From DATFES01 sp035457725 (GTDB lineage: Bacteria > Pseudomonadota > Alphaproteobacteria > CACIAM-22H2), in the NCBI GenBank assembly GCA_035457725.1, contig DATIBC010000020.1, positions 1-46,377 on the forward strand: a stretch of 46,377 bases of DNA. Reading direction: 5' to 3'. The notes below the pieces were generated by a model. That model had not been told where the DNA came from. It ran no database searches and was given only the letters and a program-made list of their open reading frames with translations. Positions 39,934 through 46,377 of this stretch are shown piece by piece; position 1 is the first letter of the stretch; the number at the start of each line of letters is the position of its first letter. The position numbers and the translations under genes are program-made.

Positions 39934-39962
39934 TTGTATGGTTTTAGATATGTGATATATCA
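39934..39962 (+). promoter_or_regulatory. Candidate GntR promoter with overlapping palindrome TGATATATCA
   Basis: TTGTAT (39934-39939) and TATATC (39956-39961) are 16 bases apart, and the palindrome TGATATATCA (39953-39962) overlaps the -10 box, ending just before the ATG at 39964. The layout equals the site before tctC, with the TTGT box 19 bases upstream of the palindrome's first base. If this promoter is real, transcription would begin near 39968 and the usable start codon would be the ATG at 39973. Confidence 0.48.
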
Positions 39963-39963
39963 G

Positions 39964-40740
39964 ATGTCGACCATGACTCCCCGCGCCAACACCCGCAAGC
40001 GCGCTGCCGCCGCTTCGCGGGCGCGCCGCCACAACGGCAAGCTCGGCCGGCATGCGGTCCAGCGCCTTGCCGTCGAGCCGATCGACACCAGCTTCAGCTT
40101 CAAGAACAAGGCGTACGACGCGCTGAAGCATGCGATCATGACGATGAAGATCTACGACACGCCGGGCGACGTGCGGCTCGACGAACGCCAGCTCGCACAG
40201 GATTTCGGCATTAGCCGTACGCCGATACGCGAGGCGATGCAGCTCCTCGAGCAAGAGGGGTTCGTGCGCACCATCCCGCGCCGGGGAATCTTCGTCGTCC
40301 GCAAAAAGAAGAAAGAAGTGATCGATATGATCACCGTCTGGGCGGCGCTCGAAAGCATGGCGGCCCGGCTGATCACCGCGCGCGCTTCGGACGATGAGAT
40401 CGCCCGGCTGAGGCGAATGTTCGCCACCTTCGAAGGCAGGAAAGTGCAGGCGCGGCTCAACGAGTATTCCGAGGCGAACATCAACTTCCATCAGACCATC
40501 ATCATGATGAGCGGCTGCGGCACGCTGATCAAGATCGCCGAAAATCTATTCACCCACATGCGGATGATTCGCGGACGGACGATCGGCGAGAATCAACGCG
40601 CCATCCGCTCGATGCAGGATCACATGGCGATCATCGAGGCGCTCGAGCGGCGCGACACCAAGCGGGCCGAGGATCTGGTGCGCCAGCACGCCCTCGATCT
40701 TGCCGACCACGTGGCGCGGCACGCCACCTATCTCGAATGA
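39964..40740 (+). CDS. GntR family regulator, FCD subfamily
   Basis: A 258-residue regulator. The winged helix domain (about 48-114) reads NKAYDALKHAIMTMKIY and LDERQLAQDFGISRTPIREAMQLLEQEGFVRTIPRRGIFV, a clear GntR signature. The FCD ligand domain (about 120-250) has His176, His220 and His242 as likely metal ligands, typical of regulators that sense small carboxylic acids. An unusual Arg/Ala-rich N-terminal tail (residues 5-35) precedes the DNA-binding domain. There is no good ribosome site; ATGs occur at 39964 and 39973. It sits between the TTT transporter and the lyase gene, so it probably controls this cluster. Confidence 0.9.
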   Translation: MSTMTPRANTRKRAAAASRARRHNGKLGRHAVQRLAVEPIDTSFSFKNKAYDALKHAIMTMKIYDTPGDVRLDERQLAQDFGISRTPIREAMQLLEQEGFVRTIPRRGIFVVRKKKKEVIDMITVWAALESMAARLITARASDDEIARLRRMFATFEGRKVQARLNEYSEANINFHQTIIMMSGCGTLIKIAENLFTHMRMIRGRTIGENQRAIRSMQDHMAIIEALERRDTKRAEDLVRQHALDLADHVARHATYLE

Positions 40741-40831
40741 GCACTCGAAAAGATCGGGGCGGAGCGTGCCTTGCGCCCGGAGTCAGGGAAACCAACGGAC
40801 ATCGGATTTCGGAGTAGCGGAGGAGGACACC

Positions 40832-42550
40832 ATGGCTACACCAGCCAAGAAATTGGAAGACAAACTCGGCCCCGATACCGCGGCCGAGAAGATCTCCGGC
40901 GGCCACCTGGTCGCCAAGGCGCTCAAGGCCGAGGGGATCGACGTCATCTGGACGCTATGCGGCGGCCACATCATCGACATCTACCAGGGATGCGTCGACG
41001 AAGGCATCAAGATCATCGACGTGCGCCACGAGCAGGTGGCGGCGCACGCCGCCGACGGGTACGCTCGCGTCACCGGTAAACCGGGCTGCGCCGTCGTTAC
41101 CGCCGGACCCGGCACGACCGACGCCATCACCGGGGTCGCCAACGCGTTTCGGGCGGAAAGCCCGATGCTGTTGATCGGCGGTCAGGGCGCGCTCGACCAG
41201 CATCGCATGGGCTCGCTGCAGGACCTGCCGCATGTCGACATCCTGAAGCCGATCACCAAGTTCGCCTCCTCGGTGCTGACCACCGAGCGCATTCCCGACA
41301 TGATCTCGATGGCGTTCCGTGAGGCCTTCGCCGGCGCGCCAGGACCGGTCTATCTCGAGATCGGCCGCGACATCCTCGACGCCAAGGTCGATCCCGCCAA
41401 GGCGCGGCTGCCGAAATTCGGCCACTACCGCGGCTCGACCAAGTCGGTCGGCGATCCGCGCGACGTCGAAAAGCTCGCCGACATGGTGGCGAAGTCGCGC
41501 AAGCCGGCGATCTTGCTCGGCACGCAGGTCCACACCTGCCGGGCGACCGACGAGGCGATCAAGCTGGTCAAGTCGCTCAACATCCCTGCCTACATGAACG
41601 GCGCCGCGCGCGGCACGCTACCGCCGGGCGATGCGCACTTCTTCCACCGCACGCGCTCCTACGCCTTCGCCAACGCCGACCTCATCATCATCGTCGGTAC
41701 GCCCTTCGATTTCCGCATGGGCTACGGCCGGAGACTGTCGAGCAAGGCGCAGGTGGTGCAGATTGATCTCGACTACCGCACGGTGGCTAAGAATCGCGAC
41801 GTGACCTTGGGCCTGGTCGGCGACTGCGGAGTCATCTTCGCCGCGGTCGAGCAGGCGGCCTCGGGCCGCGCCTCGAACGGCGCCAGGGAACGGCAGGCGT
41901 GGATCGACGAGCTGCGCGCGGCCGAGAAGAAGGCCGATGAGGAGTGGGCGCCGAAGATCGCCTCGAATGCGACGCCGATCCATCCGCTGCGGCTCGCCAA
42001 GGAGATCCAGGATTTCCTCACCGAGGATTCGATCTTCATCGGCGATGGCGGCGACGTGGTGACCAACGCCAGCCACGTCATCAAGCCGAAAGCACCCGGA
42101 CATTGGATGGATCCGGGTCCGCTTGGCACGCTTGGCATCGGCGTGCCGTTCGCCATGGCGGCGAAACACGTCCATCCCAAGAAGGAGGTCGTCGTGCTGT
42201 TCGGCGACGGCACGTTCGGCCTCACCGGCTGGGACATGGCGACGGCGGTTCGCTTCAACCTGCCGTTCATCGGCATCGTCGGCAACAACTCGTGCCACAA
42301 CCAGATCCGCTTCGGCCAGATCGCCAAGTATGGGCGCGAGCGCGGCGATATAGGCAATGTCCTGGGCGATATCGAGTTCAGCAAGTTCGCCCAGATGCTC
42401 GGCGGCTACGGCGAGGAAGTGCGCGATCCGGCTCAGATCGGCCCGGCGCTCCGTCGCGCTCGAGATTCGGGCAAGGCGACGCTGATCAACGTCTGGATCG
42501 ATCCGGAGGCCGTGGCGCCCGGTACCGCCAACCAGACGATGTACAAGTAG
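40832..42550 (+). CDS. TPP-dependent acyl-CoA lyase/decarboxylase (2-hydroxyacyl-CoA lyase-like)
   Basis: A 572-residue ThDP enzyme of the acetolactate synthase/oxalyl-CoA decarboxylase/2-hydroxyacyl-CoA lyase superfamily. The catalytic Glu67 is in VRHEQVAAHAADGYAR, and the ThDP/Mg2+ motif is GDGTFG (458-463) with NN (485-486). TLCGGHIIDIYQ, the VTAGPGTTDAITGVANA stretch, IIIVGTPFDFRMGYGR and WMDPGPLGTLGIG resemble the HACL2/ILVBL type lyase from memory, whereas I do not see the classical Oxc pattern. Such lyases split 2-hydroxyacyl-CoA into formyl-CoA and an aldehyde. The neighbour frc argues that it makes formyl-CoA, from oxalyl-CoA or a 2-hydroxyacyl-CoA. A strong GAGGAGG fixes the ATG at 40832. 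It could also be an acetolactate-synthase-like enzyme, but there is no small subunit nearby. Confidence 0.75.
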   Translation: MATPAKKLEDKLGPDTAAEKISGGHLVAKALKAEGIDVIWTLCGGHIIDIYQGCVDEGIKIIDVRHEQVAAHAADGYARVTGKPGCAVVTAGPGTTDAITGVANAFRAESPMLLIGGQGALDQHRMGSLQDLPHVDILKPITKFASSVLTTERIPDMISMAFREAFAGAPGPVYLEIGRDILDAKVDPAKARLPKFGHYRGSTKSVGDPRDVEKLADMVAKSRKPAILLGTQVHTCRATDEAIKLVKSLNIPAYMNGAARGTLPPGDAHFFHRTRSYAFANADLIIIVGTPFDFRMGYGRRLSSKAQVVQIDLDYRTVAKNRDVTLGLVGDCGVIFAAVEQAASGRASNGARERQAWIDELRAAEKKADEEWAPKIASNATPIHPLRLAKEIQDFLTEDSIFIGDGGDVVTNASHVIKPKAPGHWMDPGPLGTLGIGVPFAMAAKHVHPKKEVVVLFGDGTFGLTGWDMATAVRFNLPFIGIVGNNSCHNQIRFGQIAKYGRERGDIGNVLGDIEFSKFAQMLGGYGEEVRDPAQIGPALRRARDSGKATLINVWIDPEAVAPGTANQTMYK

Positions 42551-42657
42551 GCCGTTCGCGGGGAGGGGCCGCGGGGAGCGGGCGATCGACGCCCCCTTCC
42601 CGTGGCAGAAGAGCATGCGCGGCATCGAAACCGGGCGAGGATTGTAAGGGGAAGGCA

Positions 42658-44028
42658 ATGGCTGCAAAGAAGAAGGTAAAGCGACAGACGCGGAAGAAAA
42701 CGCCCGCCAGGACCGCCGCGAAGCGCAAGCCGACGGCGAAGGCGGCGGCGCGAGAATCGGCGCGGGCGGCGGCGCGGATCGTACCGCCGCCGAAAGGCAA
42801 CAAGGCGTTGTCGGGCATCCGCGTGCTCGACATGAGTCACGTTCAGGCGGGGCCGTCGGCGACCCAGATCATGGCGTGGCTCGGCGCCGATGTGATCAAG
42901 GTCGAGATGCCGGGGCGCGGCGACATCACGCGCGGTCAGCTCCGCGATGTGCCGAACGTCGACAGCCTTTATTACACGATGCTGAACTGCAATAAACGCA
43001 GCATCACGATCAATCTCAAGGCCGAGAAGGGCAAGGAGATCCTTCGCGCGCTGATGCGCGCCTCGGATGTCCTGATCGAGAATTTCGGGCCGGGCGTGCT
43101 CGATCGCCAGGGGTTTCCGTGGCCGACCATACGCAAGATCAACCCGCGCATCGTCTACGCGTCGATCAAGGGGTTCGGGCCCGGTCCGTTCGAGGACTGT
43201 AAGGCCTATGAGAATGTCGCGCAATGCATGGGCGGCGGCTCGTCGACCACCGGCTGGTGGGACGGTCCGCCGACTGTCACCGGCGCCCAGATCGGCGATT
43301 CAGGCACCGGCATGCATTGCGTGGCGGCCATCCTCGCCGCGCTGATCCAGCGCCAGCAGACCGGTCGCGGCCAGCGCGTCGAAGTCGCCATGCAGGACTG
43401 CGTGCTGAATCTCTGCCGGGTCAAGATGCGCGACCAGCAGCGTTTGGCGCACGGCCCCTTGCGCGAATATCCCAACAAGGAGTTCAGCGACGAGGTGCCG
43501 CGCTCGGGCAACGCGTCAGGCGGCGGCCAGCCCGGCAACGCCCTCAAGTGCAAGGGCGGCGGCGCCAACGACTATTGCTACGTCATCATCCAGCCGCATG
43601 TCTGGGAGCCTTTGATGAAGCTCATCGGCCGGCCCGAACTGGTCGCCGATCCCAAGTTCGCCACGCCCGAGGCGCGCCTGCCGCGGCTCGACGAGGTGTG
43701 GGCGATCGTCGAAGGCTGGACCCAGCAGCACGGCAAGTTCGAGGTCATGCGGATGTTGAACGAGATCGACGTGCCGTGCGGACCGATCCTGTCGATGAAG
43801 GACCTGCTCGAGGACAAGTCGCTCTACGATCGCGGCATGATGGTCGAGGTGCCGCATCCGACGCGCGGCACGTTCAAGACCGTCGGCTGTCCGCTGCGGC
43901 TTTCCGATTCTCCGGTCACCGTGAAATCCTCGCCGCTGCTCGGCGAGCATACGACCGAGATCCTTCGCCAGTTCATCGGGCTCGACCGAGACGCGATCGA
44001 GAGGCTCAAGGACGAAGGTGTCGTCTGA
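42658..44028 (+). CDS. frc: Formyl-CoA:oxalate CoA-transferase (CaiB/BaiF class III)
   Basis: A 456-residue class III CoA-transferase. The core from about residue 50 matches oxalate-degrading Frc as I remember it: IRVLDMSHVQAGPSATQ, NVDSLYYTMLNCNKRSI, ENFGPGVLDR, YENVAQC, WDGPPTV, catalytic Asp214 in IGDSGTGMH and the glycine loop GGGQPG (288-293). The reaction is formyl-CoA + oxalate (or another carboxylate) to formate + oxalyl-CoA. A Lys/Ala/Arg-rich tail of about 48 residues precedes the core and is absent from the Oxalobacter enzyme. The ATG at 42658 has AAGGGGAAGG, which supports this start. The partner TPP enzyme is 107 bases upstream and the acyl-CoA synthetase 47 bases downstream. Confidence 0.88.
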   Translation: MAAKKKVKRQTRKKTPARTAAKRKPTAKAAARESARAAARIVPPPKGNKALSGIRVLDMSHVQAGPSATQIMAWLGADVIKVEMPGRGDITRGQLRDVPNVDSLYYTMLNCNKRSITINLKAEKGKEILRALMRASDVLIENFGPGVLDRQGFPWPTIRKINPRIVYASIKGFGPGPFEDCKAYENVAQCMGGGSSTTGWWDGPPTVTGAQIGDSGTGMHCVAAILAALIQRQQTGRGQRVEVAMQDCVLNLCRVKMRDQQRLAHGPLREYPNKEFSDEVPRSGNASGGGQPGNALKCKGGGANDYCYVIIQPHVWEPLMKLIGRPELVADPKFATPEARLPRLDEVWAIVEGWTQQHGKFEVMRMLNEIDVPCGPILSMKDLLEDKSLYDRGMMVEVPHPTRGTFKTVGCPLRLSDSPVTVKSSPLLGEHTTEILRQFIGLDRDAIERLKDEGVV

Positions 44029-44075
44029 GCGGCCGCGTCGGCCGCGATGCAATCATTCAGGGTTGGGAGGGGTAA

Positions 44076-46205
44076 ATGGCGGTTAAGAAAGCGGCGGTCC
44101 GCGAGATTCTCGCCAAGGTCAAGGCAGACGGGCGCTCCGCATTGACGGCGCCCGAGGGGCGGATCGTCTGCGAGGTGTACGGGATTCCGACACCCAAGGA
44201 AGCGTTGGCGACGAGCGCCAGGGAGGCGGCCTCGCTGGCGCGCAAGCTCAAATTTCCGGTGGTGATGAAGATCGTCTCGCCGGACATCCTGCACAAGACC
44301 GATGCCGGCGGCGTGATCGTCGGCGTCAAGAATCCCGGCGAGGCGAGCAAGGCCTACAACACGATCGTCGCCAACGCGAAAAAGTACAAGAAGAACGCCA
44401 AGATCACCGGCGTCCAGGTGCAAGAGATGGCGGCCAAAGGCACCGAGGTGATCATCGGCGCGGTCAGCGACCCGTCGTTTGGCAAGCTGGTCGCCTTCGG
44501 GCTTGGCGGTATTCTGGTCGAGGTGTTGAAGGACATTACCTTCCGTCTCGCCCCGACCAGCCGCGCCGATGCGCTCGATATGCTCGACAGCATCCAGGCG
44601 AAGGACGTTCTGAAAGGCGTACGCGGCGGCGATCCGGTCGACCGCAAGGCGCTCGCCGAGATCATCGTCGCGGTGTCCAAACTGGTGAGCGACTTCCCGG
44701 ACATCGTCGAGCTCGATCTCAACCCGGTGTTCGCGCGCAAGAACGGCGCTACCGCGGTCGACGTGCGGATCGTCTGCGACTTCAACCGGGCGCCGGCGCG
44801 CTACCGCCCGCCGCATGAGCAGATCGTCACGCAAATGAACCGGATCATGAAGCCCGACTCGGTCGCGGTCATCGGCGCCTCGAACGAGACGGGCAAGATC
44901 GGCAATTCGGTGATGAAGAACTTGATCAACGGCGGCTATCGCGGGCAAATCTATCCCGTGCACCCCGCGGCGCCCGAGATCATGGGACGCAAGGCGTACA
45001 AGACGGTGCGCGACATTCCCGGGCCGGTCGACATCGCGGTCTTCGCGATTCCCGCCAAGTTCGTGCCCGATGCGCTGGTCGAATGCGGCGCCAAGAAAAT
45101 TCCCGGCGCCATTTTGATTCCCTCGGGTTTCGCCGAGACCGGCAACCACGAGCTGCAGGCGAAAATCGTCGAGATCGGCCGCAAGCACAACGTCCGCCTG
45201 ATGGGACCGAACATCTACGGCTTCTACTACACGCACAAGAATTTGTGCGCGACGTTCTGCACCGCCTACGACGTCAAGGGCAAGACGGCGCTGTCCTCGC
45301 AATCGGGCGGCGTCGGCATGTCGATCATCGGCTTCTCGCGCTCGACCAAGATGGGCGTGTCGGCGATCGTCGGCCTCGGCAACAAATGCGACATCGACGA
45401 GGACGATCTGCTGACCTTCTACGAGCAGGACGACAACACCCAGGTCATCGCCATGCACATGGAGGACCTGAAGGACGGCCGCGCGTTCGCCGAGGTGGCC
45501 CAGCGCGTGTCGAAACAGAAGCCGGTGATCGTGCTTAAGGCCGGGCGCACGCTGGCCGGCGCCAAGGCGGCGAGCTCGCACACCGGCGCGCTCGCCGGAA
45601 ACGACAAGATCTACAACGACGTCTTCCGTCAGGCCGGCGTCGTCCGCGCCATGTCGCTCAACGACATGCTCGAATTCGCGCGCGGCCTCCCGGTTCTGCC
45701 GACGCCCAAGGGCGAGAACGTGGTGATCGTCACCGGGGCCGGCGGCTCGGGCGTGCTGCTGTCGGACGCTTGCATCGACAACGGGCTGACCTTGATGAAG
45801 TTCCCGAAAGACCTCGACGAGGGCTTCAAGAAGTTCATCCCGCCTTTCGGCGCCTCGGGCAACCCGGTCGACATCACCGGCGGCGAACCGCCGACGACCT
45901 ACGAGAACACCATCCGCTATGGACTCGCCGACGAGCGCGTACACGCCCTCATCCTCGGCTACTGGCACACCATCATCACGCCGCCGATGGTGTTTGCGGA
46001 ACTATGCGCACGGGTGGTCGAGGAGGGACGCGCCAAGGGCATCCACAAACCGGTGGTCGCCTCGCTGGTCGGCGACGTCGAGGTCGAGCGGGCTTGCGAG
46101 TACCTCTATGACCGCGGCGTGGTCGCCTATCCATATACGACTGAGAAGCCGGTCGCCGTACTCGGCGCCAAATACCGCTGGGCGCGCGCCGCCGGGCTGC
46201 TCTGA
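44076..46205 (+). CDS. ADP-forming acyl-CoA synthetase, fused beta-alpha order
   Basis: A 709-residue NDP-forming acyl-CoA synthetase. Residues about 1-235 form an ATP-grasp (beta-like) domain: YGIPTPKEALATS, FPVVMKIVSPDILHKTDAGGV and ELDLNPVFA. Residues 255-709 hold the CoA-binding and ligase (alpha-like) domains: PDSVAVIGASNETGKIGNSV, LSSQSGGVGMSI and the phosphohistidine loop SSHTGALAGND with His502. Most such fusions have CoA-binding first and ATP-grasp last, so the order is reversed relative to Pat/AcdA. The reaction is acyl-CoA + ADP + Pi to acid + CoA + ATP, reversible. It might draw ATP from formyl-CoA or activate the imported acid. A GGGAGG fixes the ATG at 44076. Confidence 0.88.
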   Translation: MAVKKAAVREILAKVKADGRSALTAPEGRIVCEVYGIPTPKEALATSAREAASLARKLKFPVVMKIVSPDILHKTDAGGVIVGVKNPGEASKAYNTIVANAKKYKKNAKITGVQVQEMAAKGTEVIIGAVSDPSFGKLVAFGLGGILVEVLKDITFRLAPTSRADALDMLDSIQAKDVLKGVRGGDPVDRKALAEIIVAVSKLVSDFPDIVELDLNPVFARKNGATAVDVRIVCDFNRAPARYRPPHEQIVTQMNRIMKPDSVAVIGASNETGKIGNSVMKNLINGGYRGQIYPVHPAAPEIMGRKAYKTVRDIPGPVDIAVFAIPAKFVPDALVECGAKKIPGAILIPSGFAETGNHELQAKIVEIGRKHNVRLMGPNIYGFYYTHKNLCATFCTAYDVKGKTALSSQSGGVGMSIIGFSRSTKMGVSAIVGLGNKCDIDEDDLLTFYEQDDNTQVIAMHMEDLKDGRAFAEVAQRVSKQKPVIVLKAGRTLAGAKAASSHTGALAGNDKIYNDVFRQAGVVRAMSLNDMLEFARGLPVLPTPKGENVVIVTGAGGSGVLLSDACIDNGLTLMKFPKDLDEGFKKFIPPFGASGNPVDITGGEPPTTYENTIRYGLADERVHALILGYWHTIITPPMVFAELCARVVEEGRAKGIHKPVVASLVGDVEVERACEYLYDRGVVAYPYTTEKPVAVLGAKYRWARAAGLL

Positions 46206-46240
46206 TCGCGAGTCCCGAGCCTCGGGGCGGAGTGAACGCC

Positions 46241-46377
46241 ATGGCAGTATTGGTGGACAAGGATACGAAGGTGATGTGCCAGGGGTTCACTGGGGCGCAG
46301 GGGACGTTCCACTCGGAGCAGGCGATCGCCTACGGGACGAAGATGGTGGGGGGCGTGACGCCGGGGAAGGGAGGGAC
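46241..46377 (+). CDS. Succinyl-CoA ligase alpha-subunit-like protein (SucD family), truncated by the window end
   Basis: The first 45 codons of a frame that runs off the window. The peptide reads MAVLVDKDTKVMCQGFTG then GTFHSEQAIAYGTKMVGGVTPGKGG, the unmistakable N-terminus of SucD, the CoA-binding alpha subunit of succinate (or malate/other) CoA ligase. GGAG lies 8 bases before the ATG at 46241, and the gene starts 36 bases after the acyl-CoA synthetase stop. A normal bacterial SucD has about 290-300 residues, so most is missing. Its glycine codons are mostly GGG, unlike the GGC preferred in the genes before it. A SucC-type beta subunit is not in the window. Either a general TCA enzyme or a cluster-specific paralogue. 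Confidence 0.9.
   Translation, partial: MAVLVDKDTKVMCQGFTGAQGTFHSEQAIAYGTKMVGGVTPGKGG

Noticed and set aside
40832..42550. A plain call of oxalyl-CoA decarboxylase from the neighbouring frc.
   Set aside because: The sequence segments I recognise fit the HACL2/ILVBL branch better; the substrate could still be oxalyl-CoA, so I left the call open.
43824..45968. A 714-codon minus-strand frame across the acyl-CoA synthetase and the end of frc.
   Set aside because: It is an antisense shadow: the plus-strand product has full family motifs, while this frame yields Asp/His/Val-rich sequence with no domain.
1..46377. CRISPR array, prophage, insertion sequence, rRNA or tRNA genes.
   Set aside because: No regular repeats, transposase, integrase or phage genes, and no tRNA-like cloverleaf or rRNA sequence was recognised on reading both strands.

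Overview
The window looks like chromosomal DNA of a GC-rich alphaproteobacterium of the Rhodospirillales/Rhizobiales type. This is inferred from base composition, XdhAB+PuuD purine oxidation, an FCD-type GntR regulator beside a tripartite tricarboxylate (TTT) transporter, a TAXI-TRAP transporter and a CaiB-type CoA-transferase. I see no rRNA, tRNA, insertion sequence, prophage or CRISPR array.

Layout. (1) 1-11266, all on the minus strand: an edge-truncated membrane protein, an alpha/beta hydrolase, a lipoprotein, a Rid protein, a DUF2459 lipoprotein, then the urate/purine set puuD-xdhB-xdhA, a DapA-superfamily aldolase/lyase and idnD. idnO diverges from idnD at 11414, so L-idonate/5-ketogluconate metabolism sits beside purine oxidation. 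(2) 12.2-20.7 kb: a cold-shock gene with promoter and terminator hairpins, a stand-alone 10-formyl-THF-hydrolase-like protein, small lipoproteins and a 37-residue membrane microprotein, a DUF2238 membrane protein, an AAA+ ATPase with two MshEN-like motifs, a VOC protein, a cysteine-less peroxiredoxin-like/prolyl-hydroxylase fusion and a class III aminotransferase. (3) 20.7-24.4 kb: a TAXI solute-binding protein and a fused TRAP permease. (4) 24.4-29.6 kb: an RlmM-like methyltransferase, a DUF1194 vWA protein, an inositol-monophosphatase-family enzyme, a TetR regulator, a macro-domain protein, an exported protein, a 63-residue protein behind a perfect CRP-type site, and an ArsR regulator. (5) 29.6-36.3 kb: an RND pump (adaptor and permease) translationally coupled to a D-arginine-dehydrogenase-like flavoenzyme, then a divergent HDAC-family deacetylase.

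(6) 36.4-46.4 kb is the most interesting part, a plus-strand carboxylate-use cluster: tctC-tctB-tctA, an FCD GntR regulator, a TPP-dependent lyase, frc, a fused ADP-forming acyl-CoA synthetase, and the start of a SucD-like ligase subunit cut by the window edge. The CoA-transferase is recognisably formyl-CoA:oxalate CoA-transferase. Its TPP partner, however, reads like the 2-hydroxyacyl-CoA lyase HACL2/ILVBL branch rather than classical oxalyl-CoA decarboxylase. The genes suggest uptake of a small carboxylate, CoA loading from formyl-CoA, C1 cleavage that regenerates formyl-CoA, and energy capture by ADP-forming ligases. A matching promoter/palindrome (TGRTATAYCA, with a TTGT box 19 nt upstream of its first base) precedes both tctC and the GntR gene, so the regulator probably controls itself and the transporter.
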